DNA from: Microbispora corallina
Lineage (GTDB): Bacteria; Actinomycetota; Actinomycetes; Streptosporangiales; Streptosporangiaceae
Length of the DNA stretch: 64,000 nt
Assembly: GCF_016863035.1 (NCBI RefSeq)
Contig: NZ_BOOC01000021.1
Location: forward strand, 1-64,000
Reading direction: 5' to 3'
The notes under the pieces were generated by a model. The model saw nothing but the letters and a program-made list of their open reading frames with translations. It ran no database searches and had not been told where the DNA came from. Position 1 is the stretch's first letter. Each line of letters starts with the position of its first letter. Shown here one piece after another: positions 29,732 to 37,723 of this stretch. The position numbers and the translations under genes are program-made.

Positions 29732-29878
29732 ATGACCCGCACCCACCGCCACTGCCCGCGCTGCCGCACCGAGCTGGACGAGGGCCCCATCCTCTACCGC
29801 TGCGCCCGCTGCGAGCGCGCCGTCTACGCCGCCGATCTCGACCTCGACTACGTGCCCGCCGGTTCCGCCGTTCACTAA
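29732..29878 (+). CDS. 48-residue zinc-ribbon protein
   Basis: MTRTHRHCPRCRTELDEG begins a tiny protein with two CxxC knuckles (CPRC and CARC), consistent with one structural zinc ion. An SD GGGGGAGA lies upstream of the ATG. It ends 9 bases before the MBL-fold gene, so the two are likely cotranscribed. The function is unknown. Confidence 0.75.
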   Translation: MTRTHRHCPRCRTELDEGPILYRCARCERAVYAADLDLDYVPAGSAVH

Positions 29879-29887
29879 TGTGGGGCG

Positions 29888-30637
29888 ATGCCGCATGAGC
29901 CGAGAGTCGTCGCGGGTGTCGAGATAGTCCCCCTCTGTGATGCCGTGGGCCCAATGGGGGCGCACATCCGCAGGCCGCTGCCGGAGTTGTTCCCCGGCGC
30001 CTCGTTCGAGGAGGGCGCCGAGTGGGTCCTCCACTTCCACTGCTACCTGCTGCGGGCCGCCGGCCGTACGGTCCTGGTGGACACCGGTATCGGCGGCGCG
30101 GACTCGCCGGCCGCGAGCTGGGCGCCCGTCCCCGGACGCCTGCTCGGTGAGCTGGCCGCCGCCGGCCACGACCCGGCGGACGTCGACGCGGTCGTGCTGA
30201 CCCACCTCCACAGCGACCACGCGAGCGGCTGCGTCGCGGACGGCGCGCCGGTCTTCCCCGCCGCCCGGTATGTCGTCCAGCGGGCCGAGCTCGACTGGGT
30301 GCGGGGTCCGATGCGCGAGCAGGTCGTGGTTCCCCTGGAGGATCGGCTCCAGATCGTGGACGGCGACGCCGGCCTGTTCCCGGGCGTGCGGCTCCTGCAC
30401 ACCCCCGGTCACACCCCGGGCCACCAGTGCGTCGAGGTCGGCGATGTGGTGATGAGCGGCGACGTCGTCCTCCACCCCGTCCAGCTCGCCGATCCCACGG
30501 TCCGCTACCTGTACGACGAGGACCCCGAGGAGGCCGTCCGCACCCGGACCGCCCTCGTCTCCCGGGCCCGCGTCCTCGCCCCCGGCCACTTCCCCACCCC
30601 CTTCGTGGACGGCCCGGCCGGCTCGGCCGCAGGATGA
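29888..30637 (+). CDS. MBL-fold metallohydrolase
   Basis: The 249-residue protein has the metallo-beta-lactamase-fold signature THLHSDHASG, plus later ligands in TPGHTPGHQ and SGDVVLHP. The N-terminal strand VLVDTGIGG is typical of lactonase and glyoxalase-II-like members. No signal peptide is seen. The substrate is not predictable; quorum-signal lactones, glyoxalase-like thioesters or other esters are possible. Confidence 0.88.
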   Translation: MPHEPRVVAGVEIVPLCDAVGPMGAHIRRPLPELFPGASFEEGAEWVLHFHCYLLRAAGRTVLVDTGIGGADSPAASWAPVPGRLLGELAAAGHDPADVDAVVLTHLHSDHASGCVADGAPVFPAARYVVQRAELDWVRGPMREQVVVPLEDRLQIVDGDAGLFPGVRLLHTPGHTPGHQCVEVGDVVMSGDVVLHPVQLADPTVRYLYDEDPEEAVRTRTALVSRARVLAPGHFPTPFVDGPAGSAAG

Positions 30638-30670
30638 TCCGAGGGCTGCCGGCTGCGTGAGCGGCGAGGG

Positions 30671-31633
30671 CTACGGGGTCAGCACGATCCTGCCGAACAC
30701 CTCGCCGGCGGCCATCTTCCGGTGCGCCAGCACGGCCTGCTCCAAGGGCAGCAGCTCGTGCACCACCGCGCGCAGCTCGCCGCGACCCGCGGCGGCGAAC
30801 TGCTCGGTCCTCACGGCACGCCGATCGTGCACGGCCACGGTGGCGGCGCTGAAGGTGGCGAACGACAGGGACCTCTGGAACGCCGCCATCATCGCCGCGC
30901 CGAAGTCCGCCGGCGGCTGTCCTCCCACCGCGCCGACGGCCACCATGCGGCCGTTCGGGTGGAGCTTGGCGAAGAAGGAGGGCATGTCCGCACCCGCGAC
31001 GACGTCGACGACGACGTCGTAGCCCGAGGGAGCGTCGTCGCCTCCCTCGCCCGAGCGGTCCAGCACGTGGGTCGCGCCGAGCTCGCGCAGCCGGTCGCCG
31101 CGTTCCGCGGACGACGTCGTGACCGCGACCGCGCCGGCGCCACGGCGAGCCGCGAGCTGCACCGTCATGATCCCGATGCTGCCGGCCGCGCCGCGCACCA
31201 GCACCGACTCGCCGGGAGCGAAGTGGGCATGGGAGAGGCCGAAGTGGGCCACCACGCCGGAGCTCCCGAGCGTCACCGCGTCGGCGGCGGACAGGTTGTC
31301 GGGGAGGGGGAGGACCTCCTCGACAGGGGCGATCGCCAGTTCGGCGTAGCCGCCGCCCACGCCGGTGAACGCCCAGACACGCCGGCCGATCCATGACGTG
31401 TCGACGTCGCCGCCGACGGCCGTCACGGTGCCCGCCACCTCGCCGCCGGGGATGTGACCTTCCTGGAAACCGTAGGCAGCCAGGGCGCCGCTTCGGATCA
31501 GGGCGTCGACTCCGCCGACGCCGATCGCCTCGGGGGCGATCAGCACCTGTCCTTCGGCGGGGACCGGGGCGGGGACGTCGATGACCGCCAGACCTTCTGG
31601 ACCTCCGAACGCGCGGATCGCGACTGCCTTCAC
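30671..31633 (-). CDS. MDR-superfamily zinc-independent NADPH:quinone reductase
   Basis: The 320-residue product begins VKAVAIRAFGGPEGL, the standard quinone-oxidoreductase N-terminus. It has the Rossmann nucleotide motif VRGAAGSIGIMTVQLA and ends GRIVLTP. The catalytic-zinc cysteines of alcohol dehydrogenases are absent. The GTG at 31633 is preferred over ATG at 31645 because GGAG lies 7 bases before it. It is divergent from a TetR gene, its likely regulator. Confidence 0.87.
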   Translation of the reverse strand: MKAVAIRAFGGPEGLAVIDVPAPVPAEGQVLIAPEAIGVGGVDALIRSGALAAYGFQEGHIPGGEVAGTVTAVGGDVDTSWIGRRVWAFTGVGGGYAELAIAPVEEVLPLPDNLSAADAVTLGSSGVVAHFGLSHAHFAPGESVLVRGAAGSIGIMTVQLAARRGAGAVAVTTSSAERGDRLRELGATHVLDRSGEGGDDAPSGYDVVVDVVAGADMPSFFAKLHPNGRMVAVGAVGGQPPADFGAAMMAAFQRSLSFATFSAATVAVHDRRAVRTEQFAAAGRGELRAVVHELLPLEQAVLAHRKMAAGEVFGRIVLTP

Positions 31634-31701
31634 TGTCGTCTCCATGGTGTGGATCGATCGGGACCTGCCCGGCCACCGCGCGCCGGACTGTCGGACCGTA
31701 A

Positions 31702-31717
31702 CGGACGCCCCCGTCCG
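31702..31717. promoter_or_regulatory. Probable operator between MDR and TetR genes
   Basis: CGGACG-CCCC-CGTCCG is a perfect 6-bp inverted repeat, 10 bases before the TetR ATG. Position suits autorepression and control of the divergent reductase. Confidence 0.45.
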
Positions 31718-31727
31718 GTTGAGTAAA

Positions 31728-32312
31728 ATGAGAGCGGTGGCCGAACCTTTGCCTCACACCCTGCGCTCCGACGCCCTGGACAACCGTGAGCGCATCCTCG
31801 ACGCGGCCCGCGCGCTGTTCTCCTCCGAAGGTCTGGACGTGCCGATGCGGAAGATCGCCCGGCGCGCCGAGGTCGGCCCGGCCACCCTGTACCGCCGTTT
31901 CCCGACGAAACAGTCGCTGGTCACCGAAGCCTTCATTGGCGAGATGCGCGCCTGCCGTGCCATCGTCGACGAGGGGCGTGCCGATCCGGATCCATGGCGA
32001 GGCTTCTGCCTGGTGATCGAGAAGATCTGTGAGCTGCACGCGCGCAACCGCGGCTTCACCGACGCCTTCATGTCGGCTTTCCCGGACGTGATGGATTTCG
32101 CCGCGGACCGCGAGTACACACTGGATTCGGTGGCCGAGCTGGCTCGCCGTGCCAAGGACGCCGGCCACCTGCGCCCCGACTTCGTGCTGGACGACCTGAT
32201 CCTTGTGCTCATGGCCAACAGGGGCATCCACGCCACATCGATGACCGCTCAGGTCACGGCCTCCCGGCGGTTCGCCGCACTCGTGATCCGGGCGTTCCAG
32301 GCCTCCCGGTAG
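31728..32312 (+). CDS. TetR-family regulator
   Basis: The 194-residue protein has HTH helices NRERILDAARALFSSEG and MRKIARRAEVGPATLYRRF. The helical C-terminal domain begins KQSLVTEAFIGE and resembles the SCO1718/TetR-C type often paired with oxidoreductases. The ATG at 31728 lacks a good SD and lies close to the palindrome, so the mRNA may have a very short leader. It is divergent from the MDR reductase gene. Confidence 0.9.
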   Translation: MRAVAEPLPHTLRSDALDNRERILDAARALFSSEGLDVPMRKIARRAEVGPATLYRRFPTKQSLVTEAFIGEMRACRAIVDEGRADPDPWRGFCLVIEKICELHARNRGFTDAFMSAFPDVMDFAADREYTLDSVAELARRAKDAGHLRPDFVLDDLILVLMANRGIHATSMTAQVTASRRFAALVIRAFQASR

Positions 32313-32369
32313 CGCTCGCCGCCGCCGCTGGACGGGCGCGTCACCGAAGAGGACAGCCGCGTCCGCCGC

Positions 32370-33431
32370 TCACGCCAGGGCGGGGTAGTCGGTGTAGCCG
32401 CGGTGGTCGCCGCCGTAGAAGGTGGCGGGGTCGGGAGTGTTGAACGGGCCGCCGGCGGCCAGCCGGGCCGGCAGGTCGGGGTTCGCGAGGAACAACGCGC
32501 CGAAGGACACCAGGTCGGCGGTGCCGTCCTCGATCAGGTTCAGGTGCTCAGGGCCGGTCGTGGCGCTCGGGGTGGACGGGTTCAGCATCAGCGCGCCGCG
32601 CCACCGCCGGCGCAGGCGCAGCGTCAGATCCCGGTACGGGCCCTCGAAGATGTGCAGGTAGGCGAGGCCGAGCGGGTTGAGCCCGGTCACCAGGGCCTCG
32701 TACGTGTCGTGGGCGTCGTCTTCGACCATGTCGTTGTTGGGCACTCCGGGCGAGATCCGCAGCCCGACCCGGTGCGCGCCGATCTCGTCGGCGACGGCCC
32801 GGGCGACGGCCAGCGGGAACCGGATCCTGGCCTCCAGGTCGCCGCCCCAGTGGTCGGTGCGCCGGTTGGTGCCGGTGGCCAGGAACTGGTGGAGGAGGTA
32901 GCCGTTCGCGCCGTGCAGCTCGACCCCGTCGAAACCCGCGTCCATCGCCAGTCGCGCCGACCGCGCGAAGTCGGCGACGGTGGCGCGGATGCCGTCCTCG
33001 TCCAGCGCGATCGGGTCGGCGCTGGCCCGCATGCCGTCCCCGGTGAAGATCTTGACGTCCGCGGGGAGCGCGGAAGGGGCGACGTGCCGCACGCCGTCGG
33101 GCAGGAAGCCGGCGTGCCCGATCCGGCCGGTGTGCATGAGCTGCACGAAGATCCTGCCGCCCCTGGCGTGCACGGCCTCGGTGACCCCGCGCCAGCCGGC
33201 GACCTGCCCTTCGTGGTGGAGACCGGGGGTGTTCAGGTAGCCCTGACCCGCGACGGAGGGCTGGGTGCCCTCGGTGACGATCAACCCCGCGCCGGCCCGC
33301 TGCGCGTAGTACTCCGCCATGAGCGGCGTCGGAATCTGGTCGACCGCGCGGCTGCGGGTCATGGGCGACATGACGATGCGGTTGGGCAACCTGAGTCCGG
33401 CCAGGTCGAACGGGTCGAATGCGGTGGTCAT
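32370..33431 (-). CDS. Old Yellow Enzyme family ene-reductase
   Basis: The 353-residue FMN enzyme is of the NADH:flavin oxidoreductase / 12-oxophytodienoate reductase type. Landmarks: LPNRIVMSPMTRSRA, GLIVTEGTQPS, QLMHTGRIGH, the active-site pair in DGVELHGANGYLLHQFL, and the FMN-phosphate region at the C-terminus (SFGALFLANPDL). It reduces activated C=C bonds of quinones and enones. ATG at 33431 matches the family N-terminus. It is divergent from an HxlR regulator with an operator-like repeat 20 bases upstream. Confidence 0.93.
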   Translation of the reverse strand: MTTAFDPFDLAGLRLPNRIVMSPMTRSRAVDQIPTPLMAEYYAQRAGAGLIVTEGTQPSVAGQGYLNTPGLHHEGQVAGWRGVTEAVHARGGRIFVQLMHTGRIGHAGFLPDGVRHVAPSALPADVKIFTGDGMRASADPIALDEDGIRATVADFARSARLAMDAGFDGVELHGANGYLLHQFLATGTNRRTDHWGGDLEARIRFPLAVARAVADEIGAHRVGLRISPGVPNNDMVEDDAHDTYEALVTGLNPLGLAYLHIFEGPYRDLTLRLRRRWRGALMLNPSTPSATTGPEHLNLIEDGTADLVSFGALFLANPDLPARLAAGGPFNTPDPATFYGGDHRGYTDYPALA

Positions 33432-33450
33432 CTGCGCTCCTCGAACGGTC

Positions 33451-33466
33451 TCGACTATCAAGTCGA
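33451..33466. promoter_or_regulatory. Probable HxlR operator upstream of the ene-reductase
   Basis: TCGACT-ATCA-AGTCGA is a perfect inverted repeat, 20 bases before the ene-reductase ATG. The spacer also holds two direct ACTATC motifs (33472 and about 33519). Confidence 0.5.
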
Positions 33467-33542
33467 AGGCAACTATCGAAAGGAAAGGCTAGGCAGCTGA
33501 CCTATCGTTGCGCAAGTCACTATCTAGAAGTAAGCTGCTGTC

Positions 33543-33890
33543 GTGGCTGGCTACGAACCGGACTTCTGTCCCCGGTATCACCACTCGATCGAGCTGATCG
33601 GCAAGCGGTGGACCGGCGTCATCCTGCGCGAGCTGCTCCGCGGCGCGAACCGCTTCTCGCAGTTGTCGCACGCCATCCCCGACATCACGGACAAGCTGCT
33701 GGCCGAACGGCTCAAGGAACTGGAAGCCGAAGGCCTGGTGGAGCGGCGGATCTACCCGGAGACCCCGGTACGGATCGAGTACGTGCTGACGGAACAGGGC
33801 CGCGACCTCGAGGGCGTCGTCCGGGAGGTGTCGCGGTGGGCCGAGTTCTGGCTGCCCCCGGTCGCGACCGGCTCGAAGGCCGACGAATAG
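33543..33890 (+). CDS. HxlR-family regulator with conserved N-terminal cysteine
   Basis: The 115-residue winged-helix protein has a typical HxlR core: IELIGKRWTGVILRELL, GANRFSQLSHAIPDI, then LAERLKELEAEGLVERR. Cys9 in DFCPRYHHS corresponds to the redox cysteine of YodB/HypR/QorR-type HxlR sensors (family knowledge). The neighbour encodes an ene-reductase, so a quinone or diamide-type electrophile switch is the natural reading. The start is GTG. A 12-bp tandem duplication (GCCGACGAATAG) spans its stop codon. Confidence 0.9.
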   Translation: MAGYEPDFCPRYHHSIELIGKRWTGVILRELLRGANRFSQLSHAIPDITDKLLAERLKELEAEGLVERRIYPETPVRIEYVLTEQGRDLEGVVREVSRWAEFWLPPVATGSKADE

Positions 33891-33922
33891 GCCGACGAAT
33901 AGGCCGCCGGACAGGCGGCATG

Positions 33923-33961
33923 CGTACGGCTCCGCGCACCCCCGTGACGCGGAGCCGTACG
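33923..33961. terminator. Bidirectional terminator hairpin between HxlR and MMPL genes
   Basis: CGTACGGCTCCGCG and CGCGGAGCCGTACG form a perfect 14-bp stem with an 11-base loop, between convergent stop codons. Confidence 0.7.
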
Positions 33962-33974
33962 AGCGAATGAGGGA

Positions 33975-36218
33975 TCAGCCGACGAGGGCCGGGACGCGCT
34001 CCTCGGGCACCTCCTCGTTGTCGTCCCCGTGGGACAGGACGGGCAGCCAGCCGAGCCAGCGGGGCAGGTACCAGTTCCAGTCGCCGAGCAGCTTCATCGT
34101 CGCCGGCAGCAGCACGGCCCTGACGATCGTGGCGTCGATGAGGATGGCGGCGGCCAGGCCGACGCCCATCTCCATGAAGGTCAGCAGCGATAGAGTGGCG
34201 AACGTGGCGAAGACCGCGACCATGATGAGCGCCGCGCTCGTCACCACGGCGGCCGTGCTGGTGATCCCGTACGACACCGCGTCCTCGGTCCGCATGCCCC
34301 GGTCGTACGCCTCCCTGATCCGGCTGAGGATGAACACGTGGTAGTCCATCGACAGGCCGAACAGGATCACGAACAGGAACAGCGGCACCCAGTTGGTGAT
34401 CGTCCCGGTCGAGTGGAAGCCCAGCAGGCTCTCGCCGTACCCCTTCTGGAAGACCAGCACCAGCACGCCGTAGGCGGCCGCGACGGACAGCAGGTTGAGC
34501 AGGATGGCCTTGACCGCGACGACCAGTGAGCGGAACGAGACGAGCAGCAGCACGAACGCGAGCAGCAGCACGAACCCGAACACCAGCGGCAGGCGCCCCC
34601 CGAGCTGGTCGTTGAAGTCCATCGAGCCGGCCGTGTTGCCGGTGACGTGGGCGCCCGGCAGCGTGGCGGGGATGACCTGCTCGCGCAGCGTGCGCACGGC
34701 GTGCTCGGACGCGGCGTCGGTGCCGTTGCCCTTGATGCCGATGCTGATCCTGGCCACGGTCTTGTCGGGGTTGACCTGGACGTCGAACGGCTCGTTCGCC
34801 TCGCCGGTCGCCATCGCGCGGCGTTTGAAGTCCTCGATCTTGGCCGTGACGGCCGGGGTGGTGACGTCGGCGGCCTTGATCACGACCACCGCGGGCTCGT
34901 TGCCGCCGGGGAAGGCGTGGTCGATGCGCTTGAACGTCTGGGCGATGGCGTAGTCGCCCTGCAGGTCGTCGATCGTCTGGCCGCCGGTGCTCAGGCCGGT
35001 GGCCGGGATCGCCAGGCCGACGAGCAGGCCGCCCGCGAGCAGCACCGACACCACCGGGTGGCGCAGGACCGGCCGCATCACGGCGCTCCACATCCGGCTC
35101 TGGCCGCCGCGCACACCCAGGATCCGGCGCCAGCCGACGCGGCCGCGGGTGGCGACGCGGACCGTGCCCTGGATCAGGCGGGCGTCGAGCTTGCCGCCGA
35201 TCAGCGACAGCAGCGCGGGCAGCACGGTCAGCGAGCCGACCATGGCCGTCAGCACGACGAGGATGGTGCCCTCGGCGAACCCCATGAAGATGCCGTTGCC
35301 GGTGAGGAACATGCCGGCCATCGCCACGATGACCGTGATGCCGGAGATGAGCACCGCCCTGCCGGAGGTGGCGGCCGCGATCTCGATGGCCCGCCGCTTG
35401 TCGCGGCCCTTCGCCCGCTCCTCCCGCTCGCGCATGATGTAGAAGAGCGAGTAGTCGACCCCCACCGCGAGGCCGATGAGCAGCATCACGTTGCCGGTCG
35501 CCGAGTCCACGTGGAGGAGGTGGCTGGTCAGCGCGAGCAGGCCGGTGGCCGAGAAGATGGCCGTCATCGCCAGGGCGACCGGGACCACCGCCGCCAGCAG
35601 CGCCCCGAACGCCGCGAGCAGGATGCCGAGGGTGATCGGGAGCGACAACTGCTCGGCGCGGACGAAGTCCTTGTCGATCGCCTCGCCGATCAGCTTCTGC
35701 GAGCTCGCCGCGCCCGCCTGTTCGACGCGCAGGTCCGGATGGGCCCGCTGCACCCCGGCCACGGCGTCGAGCACCGGTTGCACCCGGTCCTCCGCCGTCG
35801 CGCCGTCACCCTTCATGTCGAACTGCACGAGCGTCGTGCGCCGGTCGGCCGTCACGGGCGACGGCCGCGCGTCGTACGGCGTGCGCACGTGCTCCACCTG
35901 CCCGGTGGCCTCGATCGCGCTCTTCACGTCCGTCACGGCCCGGCGGAACGCCGGATCCCCGACGGTCGCCGTGCCCGTCCGGGTCTGCACCAAGACGACC
36001 TCGCCGGCGACGTTCTTGTAGCCCGCCTCGTCGATGATCTGCTGCGCCTGGCGGGAGTCCCCGTTGGCGCTCTCGTAGTCCTTCATCTCGGCGGTGCCCA
36101 CGGCGTTCCCAGCGAAGGTCGCCGCGGCCACGAAAGCGATCCAGATGAGCAGGGCCCACCACCGGTGGCGAGCGCTCCAGCCGCCGACAGAGGCGGCGAG
36201 GTTCTTGCGGCGTCCCAT
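33975..36218 (-). CDS. MMPL-family (RND superfamily) exporter
   Basis: The 747-residue membrane protein has two homologous halves. TM1 is near residues 20 to 40, followed by a periplasm-facing domain (about 45 to 190), five helices, a second exterior domain and a last helix bundle. Motifs such as GLAVGVDYSLFYIMREREER and FGLSMDYHVFILSRIREAY contain the Asp-Tyr pairs that carry proton coupling in MmpL proteins. GGGAGA lies upstream. No cognate accessory gene is adjacent. Lipid or drug export is inferred; the substrate is unknown. Confidence 0.93.
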   Translation of the reverse strand: MGRRKNLAASVGGWSARHRWWALLIWIAFVAAATFAGNAVGTAEMKDYESANGDSRQAQQIIDEAGYKNVAGEVVLVQTRTGTATVGDPAFRRAVTDVKSAIEATGQVEHVRTPYDARPSPVTADRRTTLVQFDMKGDGATAEDRVQPVLDAVAGVQRAHPDLRVEQAGAASSQKLIGEAIDKDFVRAEQLSLPITLGILLAAFGALLAAVVPVALAMTAIFSATGLLALTSHLLHVDSATGNVMLLIGLAVGVDYSLFYIMREREERAKGRDKRRAIEIAAATSGRAVLISGITVIVAMAGMFLTGNGIFMGFAEGTILVVLTAMVGSLTVLPALLSLIGGKLDARLIQGTVRVATRGRVGWRRILGVRGGQSRMWSAVMRPVLRHPVVSVLLAGGLLVGLAIPATGLSTGGQTIDDLQGDYAIAQTFKRIDHAFPGGNEPAVVVIKAADVTTPAVTAKIEDFKRRAMATGEANEPFDVQVNPDKTVARISIGIKGNGTDAASEHAVRTLREQVIPATLPGAHVTGNTAGSMDFNDQLGGRLPLVFGFVLLLAFVLLLVSFRSLVVAVKAILLNLLSVAAAYGVLVLVFQKGYGESLLGFHSTGTITNWVPLFLFVILFGLSMDYHVFILSRIREAYDRGMRTEDAVSYGITSTAAVVTSAALIMVAVFATFATLSLLTFMEMGVGLAAAILIDATIVRAVLLPATMKLLGDWNWYLPRWLGWLPVLSHGDDNEEVPEERVPALVG

Positions 36219-36415
36219 GAAAGTCTCCCTTTACGACTGCCTCAACCGTAGGAATCGATCAGGGCCGGGACATCGGGCGAGCAGACCAATTCGGAGGTAG
36301 TGCCAGGGGCGTACGGCTCTCGTCCTCGAGGTCTAGGGGACATCCCCCACTCGTCTCTGCGGGAGACCCCTATTACCCTCGTGACCATGCGTTCGTCCCG
36401 TACGGCGGCCCTGTC

Positions 36416-36883
36416 GTGATCCCCCCCGACGTCTTCTACGCCGGCCTGCACAAGGTGGCGGCGGCCGCGGGAGGGTTCATCACCGACCCGTCCGGCCGGG
36501 TGCTGCTGGTCAAGCCCAACTACCGCGACCACTGGGGCTGGCCGGGCGGACACGTCGACGAGGGCGAGTCGCCCGAGGCGGCCTGTGGCCGGGAGGTGCT
36601 GGAGGAGCTGGGGCTCACCGCGGAGGTCGGGCGGCTGCTCGTCCTCCAATGGGTGCCGCCGCTGGACGACCGGCCCGTCCCCCTGGTCCATTTCCTGTTC
36701 GACTGCGGCACGATCGTGGACGGCACCAGCGTGGTGCTCCAGGCCGAGGAACTGGACGGGTACGGCTTCTTCACGATCGAGGAGGCGGCCGACCTCCTGC
36801 CGCCGTACCTGCTGGCGCGGCTCTCGGCGGCCCGGGACGCCCGGGAGGCGGACGCCACGGTCTATCTCGGCTCCGCCTGGTAG
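36416..36883 (+). CDS. NUDIX hydrolase
   Basis: The 155-residue protein has a perfect NUDIX box (GHVDEGESPEAACGREVLEE, then LGL) near residues 42 to 64. The flanks AAAGGFITDPSGRVLLVKP and WVPPLDDRP fit nucleoside-diphosphate-X hydrolases. The start is GTG. A 10-codon ORF starting ATG at 36387 ends in a TGA that overlaps this GTG, which might couple translation. The substrate is not predictable. Confidence 0.92.
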   Translation: MIPPDVFYAGLHKVAAAAGGFITDPSGRVLLVKPNYRDHWGWPGGHVDEGESPEAACGREVLEELGLTAEVGRLLVLQWVPPLDDRPVPLVHFLFDCGTIVDGTSVVLQAEELDGYGFFTIEEAADLLPPYLLARLSAARDAREADATVYLGSAW

Positions 36884-36922
36884 AGCCGGAATGCGCCCCC
36901 GGGCGGGGATGTTGACGCGGGC

Positions 36923-37321
36923 ATGACCGATCATCCCGTCACCGAGCTCCGCCTGGTCGTGACCGCCGACGACTACGAGGAGGCCCTGCGGTTCTACCGC
37001 GACGTCCTGGGCCTGTCCGAGCGCGCCGCCTTCTCCGGACCCGACGGGAGGGTGACGATCCTCGACGCCGGGCGGGCGACGTTGGAGATCGCTGACCCCG
37101 CCCACGCCGCGTTCGTCGACCGCGTCGAGGTGGGCAGGCGGGTCGCGGGACACGTCCGGGTGGCGTTCGAGGTGCCCGACAGCGCCGAGGCGACCCGGCG
37201 GCTGGCCGGCGCGGGCGCCGAGGTGATCGCCGAGCCCACCCGCACGCCCTGGAACTCGCTGAACGCCCGCCTGGAGGGTCCGGCCGGGCTTCAGCTCACG
37301 CTCTTCTCCGATCTCGAATAG
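36923..37321 (+). CDS. Glyoxalase/VOC-fold protein
   Basis: The 132-residue protein has one paired beta-alpha-beta-beta-beta fold (YEEALRFYRDVLGL; GHVRVAFEVPDS; LEGPAGLQLTLFS). The metal-binding positions look partly replaced (Glu in TLEIAD and no N-terminal His), so it may be a bleomycin-resistance-like binding protein and not an enzyme. It lies 39 bases after the NUDIX gene. Confidence 0.87.
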   Translation: MTDHPVTELRLVVTADDYEEALRFYRDVLGLSERAAFSGPDGRVTILDAGRATLEIADPAHAAFVDRVEVGRRVAGHVRVAFEVPDSAEATRRLAGAGAEVIAEPTRTPWNSLNARLEGPAGLQLTLFSDLE

Positions 37322-37356
37322 TTCGCCTCCGTCGTGGAATGGGGGAAGGGACGACT

Positions 37357-37608
37357 GTGACGGAACAGGACGGTGTGGAGATGGACGAGTCCGAGCTCAG
37401 AGACGAGCTCAACGAGGTGGACGGCCAGATCGCGCGGCTGCGCCAGGAGGCGGCGCAGATGCGGGAGGAGATCGGCCAGAGCTGGGACGCCCCCACGGAC
37501 CTGGCCGAACGGTCCACCCTGCTCACGAACGTGGAGCAGCAGGAGGCGCTGATCGACGACCTGGAGGTCAGGCGCCGCCAGATCTTGGACCGCCTCGGGT
37601 CGGCCTGA
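37357..37608 (+). CDS. Small coiled-coil protein of unknown function
   Basis: From the GTG at 37357 (GGAAGGGA upstream) the product is 83 residues, highly charged and almost wholly helical, with heptads in ELRDELNEVDGQIARLRQEA and VEQQEALIDDLEVRRRQI. It has no cysteine, membrane segment or known motif. In-frame ATGs at 37339 and 37381 are alternative starts. Confidence 0.7.
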   Translation: MTEQDGVEMDESELRDELNEVDGQIARLRQEAAQMREEIGQSWDAPTDLAERSTLLTNVEQQEALIDDLEVRRRQILDRLGSA

Positions 37609-37723
37609 GGAGGCCGATGAAGGTAAAACCCCATTCGGACCGACAAAACGGACAAATGTACCCTGGTAGCCGGGGTTGCGCCGGGGGTGGCGTAGCGGGG
37701 ACACGGGGGCGGCGTGAGGTGTC

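Noticed and set aside
36387-36419. 10-codon ORF before the NUDIX gene
   Set aside because: It overlaps the GTG start, but it has no ribosome site and could occur by chance.
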